Assembly (NCBI GenBank): GCA_021770785.1
Contig: JAETQH010000015.1
Coordinates: 1-64,000, forward strand
Reading direction: 5' to 3'
Source of the DNA: Lachnospiraceae bacterium
GTDB taxonomy: Bacteria > Bacillota > Clostridia > Lachnospirales > Lachnospiraceae
Length of the DNA: 64,000 nt
The notes under the pieces were generated by a model. That model ran no database searches, had not been told where the DNA came from, and worked only from the letters and a program-made list of their open reading frames with translations. The position numbers and the translations under genes were made by a program. Of the stretch, positions 34,660 to 43,042 are shown piece by piece (the first letter of the stretch is position 1; every line of letters starts with the position of its first letter).

Positions 34660-36501
34660 TTATTTTTCCCAGATACAGGCAGTAAGCACCGTCATATCAT
34701 CCGCCGCTTTTCCTCCCGTAAAAAGCATGACCCGTTCCATAATCCGCTTGGCTAATATGCCCGGATTGTTGGTTTCTATACTTTCTATGATTTCCTGCAT
34801 CGTTTCCTCCGGTTTTGGTACATGTAGATATTCTAACACACCATCTGTCACCATGACAACAAAATCCCCGTTTTCTAACTGCCTGCTCTCATTCTGGATT
34901 TCGAACTGGGTTTCCACCCCCACCGGAAGGCTGGAGGAGGTGATACATTCCACCTCCTTTTCCCTTTTGATGAAGGTGGCAGCCGCACCGATTTTATAAA
35001 AATCCGCCCTGCCTGTATACAAGTTCACCTTGCATAAATCCACCGTGGAGTACAAATCGCTGTCCCCCCTCATCACCATCGCCGAATTCATCATACGAAT
35101 GGCAGTCTCCACGGAAAACCCCGCCTCTAAGAAACGTTCCAGCAAATCCAGCACCATTTCGCTCTCCTTGCAGGCTGTGCTGCCGGAACCCATACCGTCA
35201 GACAGCCCCAGCAGCAGTTCTCCCCGCTCTAACTCCAGGAAGGAAAAATTATCCCCGGAAATCTGCGCCCCGTCCTTTTTCATCCGGGCAATCCCCTGCA
35301 CATTACGGTATAAGGTATCCTCGTAGAGCACAAAATCCGTCGGCTCCTTAGAGATAAAGGTCTTGGTGTCAGCGGGAAGCCTCATTTTTTTCTCCAGAGC
35401 ATGTCCCACCGCAGCCGCAAAGGTTTTCATGGAAATACAGCCTCCCATGCGGCTCTTTAGGGTAGCCTCTAATTTTAATTTTCCCTCCACCGTCTCCACC
35501 AGATGGATATTTTCCACCACAATGCCGTGTTCCTTGGCACGGTAGCGGATTTCCGCTATTTTATTCCGCTCCTGGCGGTCTAGCACTTTTTCCTCTCTGG
35601 CGCAATCCTTCATAATATACGCCATAGCATCTAACTGCTCCGCAATCACCTGACGGTTTTCTAAAAGACGGTTATACCACGCCCGGTTTAAATTGGCACG
35701 CTCAAACACATGCACAGCCTCCTCTACCATATCCCTGCTTTTGGGGCAGTACCGGCTCAGTTCCTGCTCCTGCGCCTCGTCCGGCGCCCCCACATGCCAG
35801 ATGGAGGAAATCATTCCCGAAAGAATCCCATAGAGAGGGGTGGCATCCCGCTCCCAACAGAGGGCACAGGACTCGCAGGAAGCACACATTTTTCCCGTCA
35901 GTTCATTTTGTATCTGCCCCAATTCCTCCGCCGTATACTGGCTCTTTTTCTGGCTCATGGTGTAAAAAATATGGGAAAGCCCCTGAAAGGACTCTGCATA
36001 ATTCATCAGCCGCTCCCCATTTCCCCGCTCTGTCTTTTCCTCGGGAATGGTTTCCGGCGGTCGGTACTCCATCACCCCGTGCAGAATGCGGTTCAGCAAA
36101 ATCACCGCACCGAAAATAAAGACCGCCTCTAAAAACACCGCAGCCGTAGCAGGCTGGTTCTTCCATTCCAACAGACTGCCGCAAAAAGACAGGATTAAGG
36201 TGGACACTGCCGCCAAAGCTCCCGCTAAAATTGCCGGACAGCCCTCGTTGGCCCATTCCACCAGCCGGATTGCCCCCGCTGTTACCAGTAAAATCACTCC
36301 ATATTTTACCGCCGCCGTAAGGGGCATGAAAAACAACATGCCTATGTACATAAATCCCAGCAGCATAAAACCGCTCATATGCTCTAAATACAATGCGGCA
36401 AAATACGCCGGGACCAGCGGATAACACCCCATAACACTCCCCCCGCAGACAAAGCTTCCCAATATGCCAAGTATCATTTGTTTTGCGTTTGTTTTCTTCA
36501 T
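34660..36501 (-). CDS. spoIIE: SpoIIE-type membrane phosphatase
   Basis: About 613 residues from the start with GAAGGAG 8 bases upstream (an upstream in-frame ATG at 36534 is rejected). Five to six hydrophobic segments span about residues 10-140, then a linker region, then a PP2C-type serine phosphatase domain: GISMKTF-like core, LSDGMGSGSTACKESE, STVDLCKVNLYTG, and the metal-site VTDGV near the C-terminus. In Bacillus SpoIIE dephosphorylates SpoIIAA to activate sigma-F in the forespore. This protein is shorter than the 827-residue Bacillus form, with a reduced membrane part, as usual in Clostridia. It starts the spoIIE-tilS-hpt-ftsH unit. Confidence 0.93.
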   Translation of the reverse strand: MKKTNAKQMILGILGSFVCGGSVMGCYPLVPAYFAALYLEHMSGFMLLGFMYIGMLFFMPLTAAVKYGVILLVTAGAIRLVEWANEGCPAILAGALAAVSTLILSFCGSLLEWKNQPATAAVFLEAVFIFGAVILLNRILHGVMEYRPPETIPEEKTERGNGERLMNYAESFQGLSHIFYTMSQKKSQYTAEELGQIQNELTGKMCASCESCALCWERDATPLYGILSGMISSIWHVGAPDEAQEQELSRYCPKSRDMVEEAVHVFERANLNRAWYNRLLENRQVIAEQLDAMAYIMKDCAREEKVLDRQERNKIAEIRYRAKEHGIVVENIHLVETVEGKLKLEATLKSRMGGCISMKTFAAAVGHALEKKMRLPADTKTFISKEPTDFVLYEDTLYRNVQGIARMKKDGAQISGDNFSFLELERGELLLGLSDGMGSGSTACKESEMVLDLLERFLEAGFSVETAIRMMNSAMVMRGDSDLYSTVDLCKVNLYTGRADFYKIGAAATFIKREKEVECITSSSLPVGVETQFEIQNESRQLENGDFVVMVTDGVLEYLHVPKPEETMQEIIESIETNNPGILAKRIMERVMLFTGGKAADDMTVLTACIWEK

Positions 36502-36537
36502 GACTTCTCTCCTTCTTTCTATTTTAGACTTCACCTT

Positions 36538-36585
36538 GCAACAGTTCAGATATCCCAGGGTACAAAGGGGTATCTGAACTGCTGC
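36538..36585. repeat. Inverted repeat upstream of spoIIE
   Basis: Arms of about 19 bp (36538-36556 and 36567-36585) pair with two G-T type mismatches. It is in the divergent spoIIE / aldo-keto reductase gap. It shares GGGGTATCTGAA with the hairpin at 62875-62911. No T-run, so not an obvious terminator. Confidence 0.55.
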
Positions 36586-36797
36586 AGCGAACCCTATTAT
36601 AGGAGTCCCGGAAAAAAATCTTTGTCAAAGCAGGGACGGCTTTTCAAAAACTTTTCGCCAAAAATCCTTTTTCTATGTCTTTTTGAAGGAGGTAAAATTA
36701 TTTCACCTTTTTTAAGAATTTGATACTGTTTTTCTCCTCTGTTTCATGTTAAGGTAAATACAGAAACCACAGGAAAAATACAAAAAGGAGAAGTGAC

Positions 36798-37790
36798 ATG
36801 TCTTACACAGCAAGCAACACCCGTTATGACACCATGGAATATCCCCGTTGCGGCGACAGCGGATTAAAGCTTCCACTGGTATCCTTAGGCCTATGGCACA
36901 ATTTCGGGGACACCAACGATTATGAAAACATGAAGGCAATGTGCCGCACCGCTTTCGACTGCGGCATCACCCATTTTGACCTGGCAAACAACTATGGGCC
37001 GCCCTACGGCAGCGCCGAGAAAAACTTTGGGAAAATCTTAAAGGAAGAACTGATGCCCTACCGGGATGAACTGATTATCAGCACCAAGGCAGGCTACGAT
37101 ATGTGGGAAGGCCCTTACGGCAACTGGGGCAGCCGCAAGTACTTAACGGCAAGCTTAGACCAGAGCTTAACACGCTTAGGGCTTGATTATGTAGATATTT
37201 TTTACCATCACCGCATGGACCCGGAGACGCCTTTAGAAGAAACCATGGGCGCCTTAGCCTCCATCGTGGCAAGCGGCAAGGCTCTTTATGTGGGACTTTC
37301 CAATTATGACGGAACCACCCTCATCCGGGCAGCGGCCATCTTAAAGGAGTTAAAGTGTCCCTTTATCATCAACCAGAACCGTTACTCCATTTTTGACCGC
37401 ACCATAGAGCAGAACGGTTTAAAAGAAACAGCCCTTGCGCTAAAGAAAGGCATTATCGCCTTTTCCCCTCTGGCACAGGGCATGCTGACAAACCGATATA
37501 TTGACGGCATTCCCGCCGACAGCCGTATCGCAAAGGACGGACGCTACTTAACAGAAAACGCCCTGACCTCGGAAAAGCTCTCCCAGATTAAAGCATTAAA
37601 CGATCTTGCCGCAGAGCGGGGACAAACCTTAGCCGAGATGGCGTTAAGCTGGGTGTTAAAGGATAGCGCCGTCACCAGCGTCTTAATCGGCGCCTCCAAA
37701 CCGGAACAAATCTTAGATAACGTTAAAATCATCGGACACACCTCTTTCTCGAAAGAAGAGCTGCAAAAAATCGACGGCATTGTCCGTTAA
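36798..37790 (+). CDS. Aldo/keto reductase (YghZ/YhdN type)
   Basis: A 330-residue NAD(P)H-dependent oxidoreductase with the aldo-keto barrel. The catalytic residues are Asp61 and Tyr66 (FDLANNYG), Lys97 (ISTKAG) and His137/His138 (FYHHRMD); the cofactor-binding end has SVLIGASKPEQILDN. The pattern PYGSAEKNFGKIL and the opening MEYPRCGDSGLKLPLVSLGLW match the YghZ-like group annotated as L-glyceraldehyde 3-phosphate reductase, which detoxifies aldehydes. An AAAAGGAG site precedes the ATG. It is encoded divergently from spoIIE and is convergent with a MATE gene. The pair interrupts the otherwise conserved divIC-spoIIE neighbourhood. Confidence 0.93.
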   Translation: MSYTASNTRYDTMEYPRCGDSGLKLPLVSLGLWHNFGDTNDYENMKAMCRTAFDCGITHFDLANNYGPPYGSAEKNFGKILKEELMPYRDELIISTKAGYDMWEGPYGNWGSRKYLTASLDQSLTRLGLDYVDIFYHHRMDPETPLEETMGALASIVASGKALYVGLSNYDGTTLIRAAAILKELKCPFIINQNRYSIFDRTIEQNGLKETALALKKGIIAFSPLAQGMLTNRYIDGIPADSRIAKDGRYLTENALTSEKLSQIKALNDLAAERGQTLAEMALSWVLKDSAVTSVLIGASKPEQILDNVKIIGHTSFSKEELQKIDGIVR

Positions 37791-37812
37791 TGTACCGGCA
37801 CTACGCTTTCCG

Positions 37813-39165
37813 CTATATTTTGATTTGCGTCCATTTTCCCGCTCTAAAACGGGTGGACGCAAAGAGAAAGCGGGATACCTGGTCAAACAAAACTCCCATC
37901 CATATTCCCACAATCCCCCATCCTAACACATAACCGCAGACATAGGAGCCTAAGGTACGGATTACCGTTACACTGATGGTAGATGCAACTGCGGTGTAAA
38001 GGGTATCTCCCGCTCCTCTTAAGCAGCCCATGTAAATCACCTGGGAAATCTGGAAAATCACAACCAGAATAATCACGTGCATGATGCTGACGCCGATTTC
38101 TATAATCTCCTCTTCCTCAAAGAACAGCCGGTAAAGCCCTCTTGCCCCGAAAAAATAAATCAATGTCAAAACTACTGCAATCCCTGCCCCAAGCCTCCGG
38201 CAGGTCTTTCCGTATGCTTTTGCCATCTCCTGATCCCCTTTTCCAAGGCTAAAACCAATCAAAGCCACCGCAGCAGCCTGCAGCCCGTCCCCAAAGGAAA
38301 AGGACAGGGACATAATGTTCATTCCCACCTGGTGCGCCGCCATGGCGTTAGTTCCCTGATGGGCTGCCATCACCGCCGTCATCATAAAGCCAACCCGCAT
38401 TAAAATCTGCTCAAAAAAGACACTGTAGCCCACCTTAAACAGATTTTTCAGCGCCTCGCCTAAAGGCTTTAATTTCCGCTCCATGATATAGGGAATACTG
38501 ATAAAACCGTCCTTTTTAAAAATTGAACCGATACTCATGATACAGCCCATCACTGTTCCAAGCACCGTTGCAATCGCCGCCCCCCGGATCCCAAGCGCCG
38601 GAAAGCCTAAGTGGCCGCCTATCAAAAGATAGTTTGCTGCAATATTTACAACGCTTGAGGTCAGGTTGGTGGTCATGGTAATTCTGGTATTCCCTGCACC
38701 GCGCTGCGCCGCATTGATGGCCATCAGTATCACATTAAAAATCATACCTCCCATGATAATACGGAAATAAATCACCGCCGCCTCATGAGTGTCCGCCGTG
38801 GAGCCGCAGAGGTCAATCATCCAGTCGGCTCCCGCCACAAAGGCGCTGCTGATTACCAGCGTTCCCACAAGAACCATGCAAAGTGCGGTCAGCAGAAGCA
38901 CATTTGCCCTGTCCCGGTTTCCCTCGCCCTTCCGCCTTGCCACCAGTGCGGAAAGCGCCACGTTTGTTGCAATAAAAAACGCCATACCCACAAATTTGGG
39001 CTGGGTCGTCAAACCAACGGCTGCTACTGCCTCTGCACCAATGCTGCTTACCATAAAGGAGTCCACCAACCCCGCAAATGCGATAAAGAAAGACTCCAGA
39101 ATGGACGGCCATGCCATGTTCACTGCCGTTTTTAATATTTGATTGTCATATGTATTTCTTTTCAT
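37813..39165 (-). CDS. MATE-family efflux transporter
   Basis: About 450 residues and 12 helices. The start is placed at MKRNTYDNQIL, with GGTGGG 9 bases upstream; in-frame ATGs a few codons earlier are possible. Family motifs include PSILESFFIAFAGLVDSFMVSSIG and QPKFVGMAFFIATNVALSALVARRKGEG, with the repeat-half counterpart MGCLRGAGDTLYTAVAS. It should export drugs or metabolites with Na+ or H+; substrate unknown. It is not closely similar to the MATE protein at 20954. It is convergent with the aldo-keto reductase and lies about 40 bp after divIC, separating divIC from spoIIE. Confidence 0.88.
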   Translation of the reverse strand: MKRNTYDNQILKTAVNMAWPSILESFFIAFAGLVDSFMVSSIGAEAVAAVGLTTQPKFVGMAFFIATNVALSALVARRKGEGNRDRANVLLLTALCMVLVGTLVISSAFVAGADWMIDLCGSTADTHEAAVIYFRIIMGGMIFNVILMAINAAQRGAGNTRITMTTNLTSSVVNIAANYLLIGGHLGFPALGIRGAAIATVLGTVMGCIMSIGSIFKKDGFISIPYIMERKLKPLGEALKNLFKVGYSVFFEQILMRVGFMMTAVMAAHQGTNAMAAHQVGMNIMSLSFSFGDGLQAAAVALIGFSLGKGDQEMAKAYGKTCRRLGAGIAVVLTLIYFFGARGLYRLFFEEEEIIEIGVSIMHVIILVVIFQISQVIYMGCLRGAGDTLYTAVASTISVTVIRTLGSYVCGYVLGWGIVGIWMGVLFDQVSRFLFASTRFRAGKWTQIKI

Positions 39166-39209
39166 TTTCATCATCCCACCGACAGAAGCCCTCATCGGCG
39201 CCATATCAT

Positions 39210-39512
39210 TTACTTTGTCTCCTTAAAGATAATCTCATCATCGTAAGCAAGCCCCAGTTTACTCTTCGCTGTATCTTCCACATACTGCTGGGACTTGGTA
39301 TAGGCTTCGTAATCCTCTAATTCTTCCGCCCTCTTCTGTTCCTCTTCTAACTGCTGCTCTAAGGCTGCCTGCTTCTCCTGATAGGTCTTATCCTTCTGGT
39401 AAATCTGGGCAATCTGAAGGGACATTACCGCCACAAATGCAACAACAATGATACCAATACACAGTTTCCCCGCACGATTATTATCTTTTCTCCGACGTCT
39501 TGCACCTGCCAT
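39210..39512 (-). CDS. divIC: Septum formation initiator DivIC/FtsB-like
   Basis: A 100-residue bitopic protein: basic cytoplasmic N-terminus (MAGARRRRKDNN), one membrane segment at about 17-36, then a coiled coil rich in Glu/Gln (QEKQAALEQQLEEEQKRAEELEDYEAYTKSQQYVEDTAKSKLG). The conserved 'YVEDTAKSKLGL' end matches DivIC/FtsB, which links FtsL to the division machinery. Placement next to yabP-yabQ is the conserved Firmicute order. The gap to yabQ is 16 bp. Confidence 0.92.
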   Translation of the reverse strand: MAGARRRRKDNNRAGKLCIGIIVVAFVAVMSLQIAQIYQKDKTYQEKQAALEQQLEEEQKRAEELEDYEAYTKSQQYVEDTAKSKLGLAYDDEIIFKETK

Positions 39513-39528
39513 AAGTTTCTCCCTTCTC

Positions 39529-39981
39529 TCATAGTTTACATAAACCCATTTTAACCGCTTGCCATACTTTTTTCAATCGTTTTATCAAAAAAACGGTAAA
39601 TTTCTTTCCAAGTTTCACCGGAGGCCCCAAAACCGTACCGAATAATTTTCCCAGTATCCCGCCAAGCTTGCCAAACAGGAACACATTCACCCTAATCAGC
39701 AGGCGGCTTAAAGTTACATAATAAAGAAGCATGCCGATGACAATGCCCCCAAAGGCAAAGCCCCGCACCATGCCGTCGTTTTCCCGGTAAAGCAGCACAA
39801 AGACCGCCGCTGTGCAAAACAGCCAGTACAAAAAATCTTCTATGCCAATCCAGAGATTTCCATGGGGCACCATCCGCCGGAAAATCCGCAGCACATCATA
39901 TGCCAGAAACAGCACTGTCCCTACCAATATGGAGGTTCCTAAGAATACCGCCTCCTGTCCGATGGTCTCACTGACACTCAT
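39529..39981 (-). CDS. yabQ: Spore cortex biosynthesis protein YabQ
   Basis: A 150-residue integral membrane protein with four predicted helices and the family opening QEAVFLGTSILVGTVLFLAYDVLRIFRR. In Bacillus YabQ localises to the forespore outer membrane and is required for cortex formation. The C-terminal third is basic and longer than the helical core. Its start overlaps the yabP stop by one base (TAATG), so translation is coupled. The expected mother-cell sigma-E promoter cannot be assigned by eye. Confidence 0.92.
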   Translation of the reverse strand: MSVSETIGQEAVFLGTSILVGTVLFLAYDVLRIFRRMVPHGNLWIGIEDFLYWLFCTAAVFVLLYRENDGMVRGFAFGGIVIGMLLYYVTLSRLLIRVNVFLFGKLGGILGKLFGTVLGPPVKLGKKFTVFLIKRLKKVWQAVKMGLCKL

Positions 39982-40271
39982 TATTTAAACAACCTTCCTA
40001 AGAAAGACTCCGCCTGCTTTCCTGCATTCTTCACCTCAGAATAAGTTAAGCTGTCAATCCTGCCCTCAATATCAATCTCGCCCTTCTCTAAGCTCAGCCT
40101 GTTTACATGAAGGTCATGTCCCTTTATCAAAAGCATTCCCATCTCCGTCTCTAAGAGGATTTCCGCCACATCAAAGGACAGTACATCCACCACGCCGGAA
40201 AAAGCACCGCTGCTGCGGTTCACCAAAAGCACCTTGTGGGATTTTGCTACACTGCTGTTTCTCTCATCCAT
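39981..40271 (-). CDS. yabP: Sporulation protein YabP
   Basis: A 96-residue protein of the YabP/YqfC family: VLLVNRSSGAFSGVVDVLSFDVAEILLETEMGMLLIKGHDLHVNRLSLEKGEIDIEGRIDSLTYSE. It is expressed in the mother cell with YabQ in Bacillus; its molecular role is not settled. GGAGGG lies 8 bases upstream of the start. It couples to yabQ by a one-base overlap. Confidence 0.93.
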   Translation of the reverse strand: MDERNSSVAKSHKVLLVNRSSGAFSGVVDVLSFDVAEILLETEMGMLLIKGHDLHVNRLSLEKGEIDIEGRIDSLTYSEVKNAGKQAESFLGRLFK

Positions 40272-40351
40272 TCTGATACCCTCCTGTTGTTCTTTCGTAC
40301 GAGGACTTCTCTTCGTACTATTTTTTTAAATATATTAGGAGGGTATTCCAT

Positions 40352-40594
40352 TTATGCTATATATTCAAATAAATCTTTTGCCTCGTCCTTTTTCGTGGTA
40401 TCCTGGATGTCTAACACCCGCACCTTTACCGCCTTTGTACCGAAGGCAATCTCAATGATATCGCCCACCTTCACATTGACCGAAGCCTTCGCCGGTTTGC
40501 CGTTTACCATCACACGCCCTGCATCACATGCCTCGTTTGCCACGGTGCGGCGCTTAATGAGCCGGGATACCTTTAAAAATTTGTCTAATCTCAT
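40352..40594 (-). CDS. S4-domain RNA-binding protein (RqcP/YabO-type)
   Basis: An 80-residue S4 domain (MRLDKFLKVSRLIKRRTVANEACDAGRVMVNGKPAKASVNVKVGDIIEI). The start is chosen at the ATG with AGAGG 9 bases upstream; upstream in-frame ATGs lack a site and precede the conserved domain. RqcP/YabO binds the 50S subunit and helps RqcH add alanine tails during ribosome quality control (established in Bacillus). Its place between hup and yabP is the standard cluster order. The upstream region has three 15-bp repeats. Confidence 0.92.
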   Translation of the reverse strand: MRLDKFLKVSRLIKRRTVANEACDAGRVMVNGKPAKASVNVKVGDIIEIAFGTKAVKVRVLDIQDTTKKDEAKDLFEYIA

Positions 40595-40657
40595 CTTGTC
40601 ATACCTCTTCCTGTTCTGCATATACATAGAAATATAAAACCAAAGGATACTTTGCAT

Positions 40658-40701
40658 ACTGCCGTATATAATACTGCCATATATAATACTGCCATATATA
40701 G
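40658..40701. repeat. Three tandem 15-bp repeats
   Basis: ACTGCCATATATAAT-type units start at 40658, 40673 and 40688. On the minus strand they provide repeated TATTAT boxes upstream of the S4 gene. This could be a promoter region multiplied by slippage. Confidence 0.65.
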
Positions 40702-40732
40702 AAAAAGCGGACTCCGTTAGACGAAATCCGCT
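40701..40732 (-). terminator. Intrinsic terminator after hup
   Basis: On the minus strand AGCGGA pairs with TCCGCT around a 15-base loop, followed by TTTTC. It lies 19 bases after the hup stop. Confidence 0.7.
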
Positions 40733-40750
40733 CTGGCAACTCCATGAAAA

Positions 40751-41026
40751 CTATGCGTTAATCATATCCTTTAATGCTTTACCTGCTTTGAATTTAGGAG
40801 CTTTAGATGCCGGGATAACCATCTCTTTGCCGCTCTGTGGGTTTCTTCCGGTTCTCTCTGCTCTCTCAGCTACTTCGAATGTACCGAATCCTACCAACTG
40901 GATTTTCTCGCCTTTTTTTAATTCCTCAGCAACAACATCTGTAAAAGCTTTTAATGCTGCCTCTGCGTCTTTTTTGCTTAACTCAGTTTTTTCAGCCATA
41001 GCTGCAACTAATTCTGCTTTGTTCAT
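40751..41026 (-). CDS. hup: HU-family DNA-binding protein
   Basis: A 91-residue HU/HBsu nucleoid protein, full family length (MNKAELVAAMAEKTELSKKDAEAALKAFTDVVAEEL, then GFGTFEVAERAERTGRNPQSGKEM, the DNA-binding arm). It bends and packs DNA non-specifically. GGAGGA precedes the ATG. It is flanked by terminators on both sides, so it is a single-gene unit at the head of the hup-yabO-yabP-yabQ-divIC cluster. Confidence 0.97.
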   Translation of the reverse strand: MNKAELVAAMAEKTELSKKDAEAALKAFTDVVAEELKKGEKIQLVGFGTFEVAERAERTGRNPQSGKEMVIPASKAPKFKAGKALKDMINA

Positions 41027-41125
41027 GTCAAAAATTCCTCCTCTGGATTTTCACAATAAATTTGAATTTGGTTCTTCAATAAACCTACTTCATTATTTAT
41101 ACTTGTTTTTGTCTCCTTTGTCAAG

Positions 41126-41156
41126 AAAAATCCCCATTTTTAGGGGATTTTTCTTT
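41126..41156 (-). terminator. Intrinsic terminator after phosphoglucomutase
   Basis: AAAAATCCCC and GGGGATTTTT pair around a 7-base loop, then CTTTCTTC on the plus strand and a weak T-run on the minus strand. Located between the phosphoglucomutase end and the hup start. Confidence 0.75.
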
Positions 41157-41182
41157 CTTCCAGCTGCTATCCGGAACAATTC

Positions 41183-42916
41183 TTATAACATCTTGTCAAT
41201 CATGGCATGAACGGCTGCAGATAAGTCTTTCGATTTCTGCTCTGCATCCTCTAAGGACGTGCCTTTTACGCCCAGATAGAATTTTACCTTCGGTTCTGTG
41301 CCGGAGGGTCTGACGCAGACCCATGCCCCGTCGTTCATCTCATAGTAAAGCACGTTAGAGGATGGAAGTCCGGTAGGTTTCACCTCTCCGGTTGCCGCAT
41401 CTGTGACAGTGTCGTTCTTGTAGTCACGGACTGCCGTCACTTTGTATGCACCGATTTCTGCCGGAGCATTCTCTCTTAAGGTATTCATAATTTCCTGAAT
41501 CTTTGCCAGCCCCTCAATGCCCTTTAAGGTGATGGAGGTTACATCATCCTTGTAGTAGCCGTATTTCTCATACATGGCAAGCATTGCGTCCCAGAGCGTC
41601 ATGTCTTTTGTCTTATAGTAAGCCGCTGCCTCACATAAGGTCATGGAAGCAACGATGGCATCCTTATCCCTCGCATAGGTTCCGGTCAGGCAGCCGTAGC
41701 TTTCCTCCATACCGAACAGATAAGTTCCTTTGCCGGTCTTTTCAAACTCTAAAATCTTCTGTCCGATAAACTTAAATCCGGTGAGCACCTCCACCAATTC
41801 AATGCCATAGTATTCCGCAATGGCATCCGCCATATTCGTGGAAACGATGGAACGGATAAATGCGCCGTCCTCCGGCAGACCGAAAAGCTCTTTTCTCTGT
41901 CCGATGACATAATCACCAATCAGGCAGCCGGACATATTTCCGGTAAGACTGTGGTATTCTCCGGTTTTTGAATCCTTTACATAAACGCCAAGACGGTCTG
42001 CGTCCGGATCTGTGGCAAGGAGCAAATCTGCGTCCACCTTTTTGCCCAAGGCAAGTCCTAACTCAAATGCCTCTGCCGCCTCCGGGTTCGGATAACTGAC
42101 AGTGGGGAACTCCCCGTCGGGAAGCTCCTGCTCCGGCACCACATAAACATTCTGGAAACCGAGCTCCTTTAACACGCGGCGTACCGGAATATTTCCGGTT
42201 CCGTGCAACGGGCTGTAGACAATCTTCATCTCTGCTCCCACCTTGTCAATGCAGTCCTGATGAAGCACTAATTTTTTCAGCTCCGCAATATACGGATCGT
42301 CGATATCTGCGCCAATCACCTGATATAAGCCTGCTGCCTTTGCCTCCTCTAAAGGCATAGTCTTTACCGTAGCGTAATCGGTTACTTTCTTTACCTCGTC
42401 CATAATTCCGGTATCATGGGGCGGAGTAATCTGCGCGCCGTCCTCCCAGTATACCTTATAGCCGTTGTACTCCGGCGGGTTGTGGCTTGCGGTAATGTTG
42501 ATACCTGCGATACAGCCTAATTTACGTACAGCGTAGGAAAGCTCCGGTGTCGGTCGTAAGCTCTCAAAAACATATGCCTTAATACCGTTTGCTGCCAGGC
42601 AGAGAGCCGCTTCATCCGCAAACTCCGGTGACATTCTTCTGGAATCGTATGCAATGGCAACGCCCTTCTGCTGTCCGTTTACATTGCAGATATAGTTTGC
42701 CAGTCCCTGAGTCGCCTTGCGGACGGTGTAGATGTTCATACGGTTGGTTCCCGCTCCGATAACTCCCCTCAGTCCGGCGGTACCAAACTCAAGATCCATG
42801 TAGAAACGTTCCTCGATTTCCTTTTCGTCCCCCGCAATGCCCTCAAGTTCTGCTCTGGTTGCCTCGTCAAAATACGGATTTGAAAGCCATGCTTCATAAT
42901 TTTCTTTGTATCCCAT
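41183..42916 (-). CDS. Alpha-phosphoglucomutase
   Basis: About 577 residues; interconverts glucose-1-phosphate and glucose-6-phosphate. The start is set at MGYKENYEAW, 10 bases after AGGAGG; the ATG of MELMGYK lies too close to that site. Family signatures: GTAGLRGVIGAGTNRMN, the active serine loop TASHNPPEYNGYK, metal loop DPDADRLG, sugar loop GMEESYGCL, and phosphate loop RPSGTEPK. The length and signatures match the PgcA-type Firmicute enzymes rather than the shorter MrsA/GlmM group. It links starch breakdown in the mal region to glycolysis and to envelope sugar synthesis. Confidence 0.95.
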   Translation of the reverse strand: MGYKENYEAWLSNPYFDEATRAELEGIAGDEKEIEERFYMDLEFGTAGLRGVIGAGTNRMNIYTVRKATQGLANYICNVNGQQKGVAIAYDSRRMSPEFADEAALCLAANGIKAYVFESLRPTPELSYAVRKLGCIAGINITASHNPPEYNGYKVYWEDGAQITPPHDTGIMDEVKKVTDYATVKTMPLEEAKAAGLYQVIGADIDDPYIAELKKLVLHQDCIDKVGAEMKIVYSPLHGTGNIPVRRVLKELGFQNVYVVPEQELPDGEFPTVSYPNPEAAEAFELGLALGKKVDADLLLATDPDADRLGVYVKDSKTGEYHSLTGNMSGCLIGDYVIGQRKELFGLPEDGAFIRSIVSTNMADAIAEYYGIELVEVLTGFKFIGQKILEFEKTGKGTYLFGMEESYGCLTGTYARDKDAIVASMTLCEAAAYYKTKDMTLWDAMLAMYEKYGYYKDDVTSITLKGIEGLAKIQEIMNTLRENAPAEIGAYKVTAVRDYKNDTVTDAATGEVKPTGLPSSNVLYYEMNDGAWVCVRPSGTEPKVKFYLGVKGTSLEDAEQKSKDLSAAVHAMIDKML

Positions 42917-43042
42917 AAGTTCCATTCCTCCTATATTTTTTATATCTTTATATTATCTTTGCTGCGCGCATTTTTCAAGTACTATTTCTGCTGCCGGAGC
43001 CAATCACATTACTGTCGGCTCCGTATCAGCCCTTCCGGTAAC

